Source: Corynebacterium pelargi (GTDB taxonomy: Bacteria; Actinomycetota; Actinomycetes; Mycobacteriales; Mycobacteriaceae). Taken from it: DNA of 64,000 bases. Positions 7,330 through 15,361 of the stretch are shown here, in pieces. The translations under genes and the position numbers were made by a program. Each line of letters starts with the position of its first letter. The stretch's first letter is position 1. The DNA is taken from the NCBI RefSeq assembly GCF_014635485.1, contig NZ_BMCX01000001.1, forward strand, positions 613,634-677,633, given 5' to 3'. Below the pieces are notes generated by a model that was not told where the DNA came from, made no database searches, and saw nothing but the letters and a program-made list of their open reading frames with translations.

Positions 7330-9396
7330 TCAGTGCAGGGCACCTGCTTCTTGGCCAAGGTGTTCCGAGAACTCCGGATCCAGGTTCTGGATGAAGCGGA
7401 TCAGGTAGTCCAAGTATCCGATGATGAAGTTGGATTGCGCATCTAACGCGGCATCTTCGGCCTGGGCGATGGCTTCAAGTTGGAAGTCCGTTCCGATGCC
7501 GGCGTTTTTGGTAGCGATGACCTTGATTTCGTCGGCGATGTTGCCTTCGGACTCTTCGGCCTCCAGCCCTTTAAAGCTTTTGAGCTCGTCAAAGCGCTCC
7601 TGCATATCCTTGTCAAACAGGCCCCTAAGTTCTCTGTGGAGCTCTTTATAATCGAGTTGCTTGCGCTGTTTTGTTTTGAAAAATGCGCCCCGCTTGAGCG
7701 TTGGATGATTGAAGTGGGTGGTCACTTTGCCACGCGGGGTATAGCGAAGATCAACGACGGTGAGTTTGCCGAATGGGTTGTGTTCGATCTTGCGCAGCCG
7801 CTCAATGGCTCCTGGGGTGAACCGCAACTTGAATCGATCAGAGGCAACGATCGGCTGGAAATAGAGTTGCAGTGCTGGGTTTTGCTCGAAGGCACGTTCA
7901 AGGTGATCGATGGTTCGGTAGCAAACCTCGTCTTCGTTTTTGCCGAAGTAATCGCGCAGGCGCGCTTGCAGATCTTCAAAGCTTTCCGCCCCATCGGGCT
8001 TTGGCTTGGATGCAGCCCCGCTTTCAAGGGAGGTGGCTCTGACCATCCGAGCCACTTGCTTGAGCACTTTTAGGCTTTCCTCCCAAGCATCGGAGCTTAA
8101 GCCCATCGTCTCCATTTCCAAGTTCGATCCGACTTGGAAGGGGCTGACGTTGCTTCCGCCGATCCTGCGGTGCCACAGGTTGAGTTCCTGCTGGTTCTCA
8201 CTATCCGAGGAAGCTTCTGCATGTTCCTCGTGTTCACCGACGCCTTCCCTTAAGAGCTTCTCTAGCTGTGAGTGGGCGCTGAGTAAGTCTGCAACCAAGG
8301 CATCGGCTAAGCGATAGTCTGCAATCTGCACAGCGAGCATCCAGTACAGTGCGTATTTCCGATAGGCTCCAAGGGTCTCGGGCTTGCCCTCGGAAGCATG
8401 CATGCTGATCAACTCAAGCAAGCTCAGCGCATTCATCACCCTCTTAATGGCGCGGGGGTTAGAATCGAGCAACACCATCGAAACCCAAGTGCATGCGGAG
8501 ACGAGGTCTTGATGATCCTGCTCTGGTTCCTTTGGATCACGCTTGAGCATCTCGCTAAGCAGGTTCCTGATGGCCTCACCCGGTGAGGGCACATTGAAGG
8601 GCACCTGAATGATTTTGTCGAAGAAGAGCCGGGCCTTCTCCTCTGTCATGGAATCCTGATAAATCACGCTCACGCCCTTTTGCACCACCTCGAAATCAAT
8701 GGCCAAAACGTAGACGCAGCGTTTGGTTTCAAGGAAAAGCTTGAGTGCTTCCATGATCTGCACCGCCCGCTCGGGAGGGAGCCTGTCGAGGTCATCCACG
8801 AAGACCACGAGGCGGCGAGAAGAATCTTTGCCCAAGGCTGCTTCAAGCGTTTCATCAAACACTGCGCGCAGCGACGCCGCCTCGCCAAAGGCCTCCTCGC
8901 TAGCACCCCGATTGGCGTTGGCGATGCCTTCAAACAGCGTGAACACGGAATCCGCAGCACCACTTCCGACGGCCCCACCAAGCATCGAGCCGACAATGCC
9001 TGCCGCTTTGCGTGCCGAAGGCATGATCGCTCGAACCATTTCTTTGGCTTTATTTTTTAGCTCAAGCGAAGACTTCTTATCTAAAAGATTGGAGTACACC
9101 TCGGCAACGAAGGCTGCGGGGATATCCGAGGCATCGACCAGGTGGGCAAATTTCCACGTCTCGATCGTGACAACCTTGACTTTATCCTGGGCAAGCTGAT
9201 TGCTAATCAGGTTCAACATGGTCGATTTTCCGCTTCCCCAACCGCCTTGAATAGCCAAGGTCATAGGCGTTGGGCAGGTTTGGATGAACTGCGCCAAACC
9301 CTTGGCCTGATTGAGGTAGCCCAGTGCATCATCAAACGCGGGTAAGTCATTTTGGGCTTCGAAATTGACTCGTTCGTTGTGGAAGCGTCTTGCCAT
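7330..9396 (-). CDS. KAP-family P-loop NTPase
   Basis: About 688 residues. Walker A GGWGSGKST is near 51-59 and Walker B VFVDDLDRLPPERA near residue 205. DLDRL is the KAP/AAA-like signature. Between them lies a Gly/Ala-rich moderately hydrophobic stretch (about 120-145) where KAP proteins often carry membrane segments. The C-terminal half is a charged, mostly helical region that I do not recognise. KAP NTPases include F-plasmid PifA, which aborts phage T7 infection, so defence is possible but unproven. Start is ATG 9396; a TTG at 9402 is closer to AAGGGG. It stands alone between dnaG and an aldo/keto reductase, with slightly lower GC than its neighbours by eye. Confidence 0.82.
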   Translation of the reverse strand: MARRFHNERVNFEAQNDLPAFDDALGYLNQAKGLAQFIQTCPTPMTLAIQGGWGSGKSTMLNLISNQLAQDKVKVVTIETWKFAHLVDASDIPAAFVAEVYSNLLDKKSSLELKNKAKEMVRAIMPSARKAAGIVGSMLGGAVGSGAADSVFTLFEGIANANRGASEEAFGEAASLRAVFDETLEAALGKDSSRRLVVFVDDLDRLPPERAVQIMEALKLFLETKRCVYVLAIDFEVVQKGVSVIYQDSMTEEKARLFFDKIIQVPFNVPSPGEAIRNLLSEMLKRDPKEPEQDHQDLVSACTWVSMVLLDSNPRAIKRVMNALSLLELISMHASEGKPETLGAYRKYALYWMLAVQIADYRLADALVADLLSAHSQLEKLLREGVGEHEEHAEASSDSENQQELNLWHRRIGGSNVSPFQVGSNLEMETMGLSSDAWEESLKVLKQVARMVRATSLESGAASKPKPDGAESFEDLQARLRDYFGKNEDEVCYRTIDHLERAFEQNPALQLYFQPIVASDRFKLRFTPGAIERLRKIEHNPFGKLTVVDLRYTPRGKVTTHFNHPTLKRGAFFKTKQRKQLDYKELHRELRGLFDKDMQERFDELKSFKGLEAEESEGNIADEIKVIATKNAGIGTDFQLEAIAQAEDAALDAQSNFIIGYLDYLIRFIQNLDPEFSEHLGQEAGALH

Positions 9397-9525
9397 ACCC
9401 AAAACCGTATATCTTCCCCTTCAAGAAAATGGTGCAAATGCCCAACGGAGGGGCAATCACCGCAGGCTTTTACCCCTAGATGAGCATGGTGGTAGATCAC
9501 CACATTCGCGCCTAGGCTGGCGCAC

Positions 9526-10563
9526 ATGACCTATCCAGATGTGTACAAAGCCGCCGAAGATCGCTATGAAAACGCGAAGTTTCGGCGCAGCGGCCAAACG
9601 GGCCTGAAACTGCCCGAGATCACCCTGGGCCTGTGGCATAACTTTGGTAACGACCGCCCGCTGAACACGCAGCGCGAGATCCTTCGTGCTGCTTTTGATG
9701 CAGGCGTCACGCACTTTGACCTAGCCAACAACTACGGCCCGCCACCTGGCTCTGCCGAGGAGAACTTTGGACGGATCTTCGCCCAAGACTTCAAGCCTCA
9801 CCGCGAAGAGCTCTTGATTAGCTCCAAAGCCGGTTGGCGCATGCAAGATGGCCCCTATGGCTTTGGTGGTTCGCGCAAATACATTGTGGGAAGCTGCGAT
9901 GCTTCGCTCAAGCGAATGGGCTTGGATTACGTGGACATCTTCTACCACCACCGCCCCGACCCGGAAACGCCGATCGAAGAAACGATATCGGCCCTGGACT
10001 TCCTGGTGCGTTCCGGTCGCGCGCTCTATGTGGGCGTAAGCTCCTACTCCCCCGAGCTGACAAAGCGTGCCCAGAAGATCGCCCGTGAGCTGGGCACACC
10101 GCTGACGATTCACCAGCCCAGCTACTCCATGTTTAACCGCTGGATTGAAGATTCACTCTTGGAAACCTGCGCCGAAGAAGGCATGGGCGTGATCGCCTTT
10201 TCTGCCCTGGCCCAAGGCCTGCTTACCAACCGCTACCTCGACGGTGTGCCTGAGCATTCTCGTTTGGGCGAGCACAAAATGAGCGAGGACTTCCTCAACG
10301 AAGACACGCTGAAGGCTATTCGCGAGCTGCACAGCATTGCCGAGCAACGTGGCCAGACCTTGGCGCAAATGGCGATTGCTTGGGTGCTGCGTCGCCCTGA
10401 GGTGACCTCCGCGCTTATCGGTGCGTCCTCGGTGGAACAACTGCACCAAAATATCGCAGCGCTGGATGCGGCTCCGTTTAGCGAGGAGGAGCTGAACAAG
10501 ATCGATCAGTGGGCAACTGATCGCGGCATTAATCAGTGGCAGGGCGCTACTGAGTCGGTATAA
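9526..10563 (+). CDS. aldo/keto reductase, YghZ (L-glyceraldehyde 3-phosphate reductase) group
   Basis: 345 residues. The catalytic tetrad is in place: Asp65 and Tyr70 in FDLANNYG, Lys101 in SSKAG, and His in YHHRPD near 141. NNYGPPPGSAEENFG and GFGGSRKYI match the AKR14/YghZ group, which reduces L-glyceraldehyde 3-phosphate and methylglyoxal with NADPH. The N-terminal extension (YPDVYKAAEDRYENAKFRRS) is also typical. The start ATG follows a region shared with the divergent KAP NTPase, so the two promoters may overlap. It is monocistronic, ended by a strong hairpin shared with glmS. Confidence 0.9.
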   Translation: MTYPDVYKAAEDRYENAKFRRSGQTGLKLPEITLGLWHNFGNDRPLNTQREILRAAFDAGVTHFDLANNYGPPPGSAEENFGRIFAQDFKPHREELLISSKAGWRMQDGPYGFGGSRKYIVGSCDASLKRMGLDYVDIFYHHRPDPETPIEETISALDFLVRSGRALYVGVSSYSPELTKRAQKIARELGTPLTIHQPSYSMFNRWIEDSLLETCAEEGMGVIAFSALAQGLLTNRYLDGVPEHSRLGEHKMSEDFLNEDTLKAIRELHSIAEQRGQTLAQMAIAWVLRRPEVTSALIGASSVEQLHQNIAALDAAPFSEEELNKIDQWATDRGINQWQGATESV

Positions 10564-10580
10564 GTACTAGCGGCAATAGG

Positions 10581-10616
10581 AAGCCTCCCCGATCCGAGCA
10601 GATTCGGGGAGGCTTT
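10581..10616. terminator. bidirectional terminator between aldo/keto reductase and glmS
   Basis: A 12-base perfect stem (AAGCCTCCCCGA with TCGGGGAGGCTT) sits between two convergent stop codons and has T/A runs on either side. Confidence 0.85.
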
Positions 10617-10633
10617 GCGCAGCTTAGGTGTTC

Positions 10634-12505
10634 TTACTCCACCGTCACGGACTTAGCCAGGTTGCGTGGCTGGTCTACGTCGTAGCCCTTCTCGGTGGCC
10701 ACACCGCAGGCGAAGATTTGCAGCGGCACGGTTGCTAGGAGGGGCTGCATCAGGGTGGGCGACTGCGGGATGCGGATGACGTGGTTGGCAAATTGCTCCA
10801 CGGCATCATCGCCTTCTTCGGCAATGACGATGGTGATGGCACCGCGGGCGCGAATCTCTTGGATATTCGACACCACCTTAGCGTGCAGGGAATCACGCCC
10901 GCGTGGCGAAGGCACAATCACGAACACCGGCTGGCCTTCTTCGATCAGGGCGATCGGGCCGTGCTTGAGTTCGCCGGCGGCGAAGCCCTCTGCGTGCAGG
11001 TAGGCAATCTCTTTGAGCTTCAATGCGCCTTCGAGTGCCACGGGGAAGCCGACGTGGCGGCCGAGGAAGAGCACAGACTTTGCATCGACCATATCGCGGG
11101 AAAGCTGCTCTACCTGCGCTTTATTGTCGATGACGCTCTGGACCTTTTCTGGGATCTTCTGCAGCTCAGCGATCACGCTGTGGATTTCATCGGCAAACAT
11201 ATTGCCGCGCAATTGCGCCAGGTACAGCCCCAGCAGGTAGGTAGCCGTGATCTGCGCCAAGAATGCCTTGGTGGAGGCCACAGAGATTTCCGGGCCTGCG
11301 TGGGTGTAGAGGCAGGCGTCGGCTTCGCGCGGGATGGAGGAGCCATAGGTATTGCAGATGGCGATCACCTTCGCGCCCTGTTCGCGGGCGTGGCGCACGG
11401 CCATGAGGGTGTCCATCGTTTCGCCTGATTGCGAAAGGGCCACCACCAGGGTTTTCTCATTCACGATCGGGTCGCGATAACGGAACTCGTGTGCCAGCTC
11501 CACTTCGGTGGGGATACGGCACCAGTGCTCGATGGCGTAGCGCGCCACCTGGCCTGCATAGGCCGCGGTACCGCAGGCAATCACGATGATCTTGTCCACG
11601 CTGCGCAAAATGGATTCATCAATGTGCAGCTCATCGAGGGTCAGTTTGCCGTTTTCATCAAAACGACCCATGAGCGTATCGCGAATGGCCGCAGGCTGAT
11701 CGTGGATCTCTTTTTCCATGAAGGAGTTAAAGCCATCCTTCTTGGCGGCAGCGGCATCCCACTCGATGGTGAATTCCTTGCCCTGCGCAGGCTCGCCATC
11801 GAAGGTGACAATGTCGTAGCCCTCGGCGGTAATGGTGACGATCTGGCCGTTATCCATTTCCACTGCTTGCTTGGTGTAATCGATAAAGCCGGATACGTCG
11901 GAGCCTAAGAACATCTCGCCTTCGCCCACGCCAATCACCAGCGGGGAGTTCAGGCGCGCTGCGACGATGCGGTCGGGCGCATCAACGCTGATGGCCAGGA
12001 TGGTAAAGGCACCTTCGAGGCGCTGGCAGGTCATCTGCATGGCCTTGGTCAGATCGCCTGCTGCCTCGCCTTCGAGGGTGTCGGCCAGCAGGGTCGCGGC
12101 GACCTCGGTGTCGGTTTCGGAGATAAAGGTATAGCCCTTGGCTTGCAGCTCGGTGCGCAGCTCCACGAAGTTTTCGATGATGCCGTTGTGCACCACTGCC
12201 AGCTTCCCGCCGGCTACTACGTGCGGGTGGGAGTTCACATCGCTGGGCGCGCCGTGGGTAGCCCACCGCGTGTGGCCAATGCCGAGCTGAGAGGCAGGCA
12301 GCGGGCTGCGCTCAATTTCGGCTTCGAGCGCTGCTACTTTGCCCGCTTTTTTGCGCGCGGCGATCTGCCCATCGGCATACACTGCCACACCGGCGGAATC
12401 ATAGCCTCGGTATTCGAGTCTGCGTAGGCCTTCTAAAACAACTTCAAGAGCGTCATGCTCCGGCTGTACGCTGGGGTTTCCTACGTACCCGACGATTCCA
12501 CACAT
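10634..12505 (-). CDS. glmS: glutamine--fructose-6-phosphate aminotransferase (isomerizing)
   Basis: 623 residues. It converts fructose 6-phosphate and glutamine to glucosamine 6-phosphate, the first step to UDP-GlcNAc for peptidoglycan. The ATG at 12505 was chosen because the catalytic Cys must be residue 2 (MCGIVGYVG) and becomes the N-terminal nucleophile. The glutaminase domain fills the first ~240 residues (GIGHTRWATHG, SDTEVAATL). Two SIS domains follow, with VVALSQSGETMDTL and the C-terminal QPRNLAKSVTVE. No glmS ribozyme was seen upstream. The 167-base leader carries one copy of the dispersed GCTTNTCGACG motif. Confidence 0.97.
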   Translation of the reverse strand: MCGIVGYVGNPSVQPEHDALEVVLEGLRRLEYRGYDSAGVAVYADGQIAARKKAGKVAALEAEIERSPLPASQLGIGHTRWATHGAPSDVNSHPHVVAGGKLAVVHNGIIENFVELRTELQAKGYTFISETDTEVAATLLADTLEGEAAGDLTKAMQMTCQRLEGAFTILAISVDAPDRIVAARLNSPLVIGVGEGEMFLGSDVSGFIDYTKQAVEMDNGQIVTITAEGYDIVTFDGEPAQGKEFTIEWDAAAAKKDGFNSFMEKEIHDQPAAIRDTLMGRFDENGKLTLDELHIDESILRSVDKIIVIACGTAAYAGQVARYAIEHWCRIPTEVELAHEFRYRDPIVNEKTLVVALSQSGETMDTLMAVRHAREQGAKVIAICNTYGSSIPREADACLYTHAGPEISVASTKAFLAQITATYLLGLYLAQLRGNMFADEIHSVIAELQKIPEKVQSVIDNKAQVEQLSRDMVDAKSVLFLGRHVGFPVALEGALKLKEIAYLHAEGFAAGELKHGPIALIEEGQPVFVIVPSPRGRDSLHAKVVSNIQEIRARGAITIVIAEEGDDAVEQFANHVIRIPQSPTLMQPLLATVPLQIFACGVATEKGYDVDQPRNLAKSVTVE

Positions 12506-12672
12506 GCTGTAAGGCGGTCCTTTCATTCAGTGTTGCTTGGCTTTTCGACGCCACCGTTTTGCCCATCGTACCGCGCCACGGTGCTGAGTCTGCTATCCAT
12601 TTTCTTGCGGTGTGCCACCGCTGCTTGCTAGGTACAACTTCGCATCTACGGTTTTTCATTCCTTATGCAAAA

Positions 12673-13134
12673 ATGGGTGCCATGGCTTCTTCTGATGGCG
12701 GGAACAAACCTAAGCGTGGCACCCATGTAGCGGCAGCGATTGCCGGTGCGGCTTCGGTTGCGGTGGCGGCATACCTTGGCATTAGCTCGGGTGAGCGCGT
12801 TGAATCTGAGCACGATGCGACGTCGAAAAGCTCCGAAGTTTGCCCAGTGGCCGCGCTGCCACAAGAAGCCGATGAGGTCATCGACTCGATTTTAAGCGGC
12901 GGGCCTTATGAGTATCCCCAAGACGATGGCTCCCACTTTGGCAACTATGAACGCCTCTTGCCCGAACAATCCAGCAACTACTACCGCGAATACACCGTAG
13001 AAACGCCCGGGCTAGGCCATCGCGGCGAGCGCAGGATCGTCGTCGGCGGGGGAAGCGAAACGGATCCAGATACCTGGTACTACACCGCCGATCACTATGA
13101 AAGCTTCTGCGAAATCCCCGACGCAGAAGACTAA
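12673..13134 (+). CDS. secreted or membrane-anchored guanyl-specific ribonuclease (RNase Sa / barnase superfamily)
   Basis: About 153 residues. A hydrophobic segment (THVAAAIAGAASVAVAAYLG) serves as signal or anchor. The mature part matches RNase Sa closely: CPVAALPQEADEVI, GGPYEYPQDDGSHFGNYE, YYREYTVETPG, RGERRIVVGG, WYYTADHYESFC. By homology the catalytic Glu (in REYTV), Arg (in RRI) and His (in ADHY) are present, and the two Cys would form the family disulfide. It should cleave RNA after G outside the cell. No barstar-type inhibitor lies nearby. The start is uncertain: ATG 12673 or 12682, neither with a clear ribosome site. Its stop abuts that of dgt. Confidence 0.88.
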   Translation: MGAMASSDGGNKPKRGTHVAAAIAGAASVAVAAYLGISSGERVESEHDATSKSSEVCPVAALPQEADEVIDSILSGGPYEYPQDDGSHFGNYERLLPEQSSNYYREYTVETPGLGHRGERRIVVGGGSETDPDTWYYTADHYESFCEIPDAED

Positions 13135-14421
13135 CTAATCCATAAAGCCCGATAAGCCAGCAGCCTGCTTGGCCACGCGCTCAAGGCGTGTCTCCGTCAT
13201 CGACGCCACCTGGTCAATCACCACCCGCATGCGCTCAGCATCGCTCTCGGCCTGGCGCCACCACGCGGCAAACATCGGATCGAGCGAGCCCGGCGCCCCC
13301 GCGGCGAAATACTCCACCACCCTAAAAATCCGCTCGCGTTGACGATCCTGGCGTGCAATGTGGCGAGGCTCGTCCATGACATAGAGCACCGCGATGGTTT
13401 TCAGCAGGGTCACCTCGGCCAAGACCTGCTCCGGCACAATCAGCCGCCCCTGGGTACGGCCCACCTGAGCCGGATTATGCTCCCTAGTTGCAGAGACCAC
13501 CGCACCCACAAAACGCCCCACAAGCTGCGAAGTCATCGCCTTCAAGGTGCCAAAACCTGCCAGCGATGCATCAAAATCAGCCGCTGCAGCAATAATCGGC
13601 AACTCGCGCAAATGATCCGCGGCCTGCAATAAATCCTCCGGATTACCACCAAACGCACGAGCGCCTTTTTCAGCCAAAGACACAAGCTCCACCAAATCCC
13701 ACAGCACACTCAGGTGCACGCGATTGGCGATGATGCCGTCTTCAACATCGTGGACGGAGTAGGCGATGTCATCGGAAAAATCCATCACCTGCGCTTCCAT
13801 GCTTGGGGTGGCGTCATCGTGGCCTTCGCGAAGCCAGCTCAGAATATGAGCGTCTTCGTCATAGCACCCATACTTCTTATTCACACTGCCATCGGCATTC
13901 GTCTTGGTGCGCGGATACTTGCAAGCCGCATCCAAAGCCGCGCGAGTGAGGTTAAGCCCGAAGGAATCTCCTGAAGGGTTCATCACCTTTGGCTCAAGGC
14001 GCGTCAAAATCCTCAACGTTTGGGCATTGCCCTCAAACCCACCACAGGCCTCCGCCGCCTCATTCAAAGCCGTTTCGCCATTGTGGCCATAGGGCGGGTG
14101 GCCAATATCGTGGGTCAGCCCGGCCATCTCGCACAAATCAGCGTTCAGCCCCAAAGCGGTGCCAATACCTCGCGAAATTTGGGCCACCTCAAGCGAGTGC
14201 GTCAGCCGCGTCCTCGGAGTATCACCATCGCGCGGGCCTACCACCTGCGTCTTGTCAGCTAATCTTCGCAGCGCCGCCGAGTGCAATACGCGGGCGCGGT
14301 CGCGGGAGAAGGCGTCGCGCGTTTCCGCCACCTGCACCAATTGCGCCCCCTTCTCCCCTTCAGGAAAACGCCGGGCGCGATCGGCTTCGCTGTAGTGGTA
14401 CAAAAGCGGTTTCCTTCTCAT
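13135..14421 (-). CDS. dgt: deoxyguanosinetriphosphate triphosphohydrolase-like HD hydrolase
   Basis: About 428 residues. The HD-domain metal site is complete: RTRLTHSLEV supplies the first His, HDIGHPPYGHNGE the HD pair and further His, and MDFSDDIAYSVHD the last Asp. The family hydrolyses dNTPs to deoxynucleosides and triphosphate. The length fits actinobacterial Dgt. Start ATG 14421 gives MRRKPLLYHY. A TTG at 14439 has a better-placed AGGGG and would add six residues. The neighbourhood with dnaG and glmS is usual in corynebacteria. It converges on the ribonuclease gene with no spacer or terminator. Confidence 0.92.
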   Translation of the reverse strand: MRRKPLLYHYSEADRARRFPEGEKGAQLVQVAETRDAFSRDRARVLHSAALRRLADKTQVVGPRDGDTPRTRLTHSLEVAQISRGIGTALGLNADLCEMAGLTHDIGHPPYGHNGETALNEAAEACGGFEGNAQTLRILTRLEPKVMNPSGDSFGLNLTRAALDAACKYPRTKTNADGSVNKKYGCYDEDAHILSWLREGHDDATPSMEAQVMDFSDDIAYSVHDVEDGIIANRVHLSVLWDLVELVSLAEKGARAFGGNPEDLLQAADHLRELPIIAAAADFDASLAGFGTLKAMTSQLVGRFVGAVVSATREHNPAQVGRTQGRLIVPEQVLAEVTLLKTIAVLYVMDEPRHIARQDRQRERIFRVVEYFAAGAPGSLDPMFAAWWRQAESDAERMRVVIDQVASMTETRLERVAKQAAGLSGFMD

Positions 14422-14514
14422 CCTCGGCGGGCTTGGCAATGGCCCCTACCCACTGGCGTGGGTGTGGAGCTTGGCGGGAACGTGCCGCTCCCGGTTGCGT
14501 ATATTGTGCGCCAC

Positions 14515-15210
14515 TTAGCGATGTTGCTGGGCAAGCCTTGCGGAACGCTGAGCTAAAAATTCATGGCGCGCCTTCCTATTTGGCCGCAAATGCCCTTCGA
14601 TACGACGCAACCAGGACTCCACTTCATAGCTCTTCGCGCGGCCAAGCACGGCCGTTAAGGCCACCACCGCGAGGCCTCCATGTTCGTGGGCAAGGCTAAG
14701 CCACCATGCTTTGGAGGGAAAGCGCGTGGGGCTAAAGGGCGTAGGTGAGGCCACTGCGCGGATTCCTTGCAAGCGCGCGATCCACTCGCTGCGTAGCGCA
14801 TGCATCGGGTCGGTGACGATCAGCACGGGCGCTAGGAGATGTTCTTTGGCGTGCTCGAAGGATTCCCATGTATCAGAGCCTTCGGCTACGACGGTGATGG
14901 CTTCTGGATCCACGTGCGATTTGAGCAGGTATTCGCGGCCTACCTCAGCTTCTGAGTACACATCGCCGGGGAGTTTCCCGCCCACGGTGATCACTTCCAT
15001 AGCCCTTCGGGCTCGCCAGAGCCGCTCGGTCCATTGCAAGCGGCCTGCGAATTGGCGTGAAGGAACGCCGTTGTATTGGGCTGTGCCCAACACGATCACG
15101 CTCTGATACTTCTTGGATCCAAGCCGCGGGCGCCACACACCGCGCGCCACGATGGCTGCCGAGGGCAACAGTGAACATGCCAATGCGATCATCCGAAGCT
15201 TCATACCCAT
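14515..15210 (-). CDS. DUF218 / YdcF-ElyC family protein
   Basis: About 231 residues. An N-terminal hydrophobic segment (LRMIALACSLLPSAAIVA) is followed by the DUF218 core: VIVLGTAQYNGVPS, ITVGGKLPGDVYSEAEVGREYL, EGSDTWESFEHAKE and VLIVTDPMHALRSEWIARLQG. Family members such as ElyC and SanA are membrane-anchored envelope proteins linked to peptidoglycan or polysaccharide metabolism. The active site should face the outside. The biochemical role is unknown. Starts at ATG 15210 or 15204 are both possible; neither has a clear ribosome site. Confidence 0.82.
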   Translation of the reverse strand: MGMKLRMIALACSLLPSAAIVARGVWRPRLGSKKYQSVIVLGTAQYNGVPSRQFAGRLQWTERLWRARRAMEVITVGGKLPGDVYSEAEVGREYLLKSHVDPEAITVVAEGSDTWESFEHAKEHLLAPVLIVTDPMHALRSEWIARLQGIRAVASPTPFSPTRFPSKAWWLSLAHEHGGLAVVALTAVLGRAKSYEVESWLRRIEGHLRPNRKARHEFLAQRSARLAQQHR

Positions 15211-15361
15211 AGTGTGCCAGCACAGGCACAGCGTGCACCAGATCACTTCTGGAAATTTTCTCGACTTTTCTTAGCCACGGAGCTGACAAAGCACTGCCAA
15301 GATCATGGCTGTTCGCCCAGAGCAGACCAACAATGGGAGGTCCTTCGCTACGCTTTAAGGC

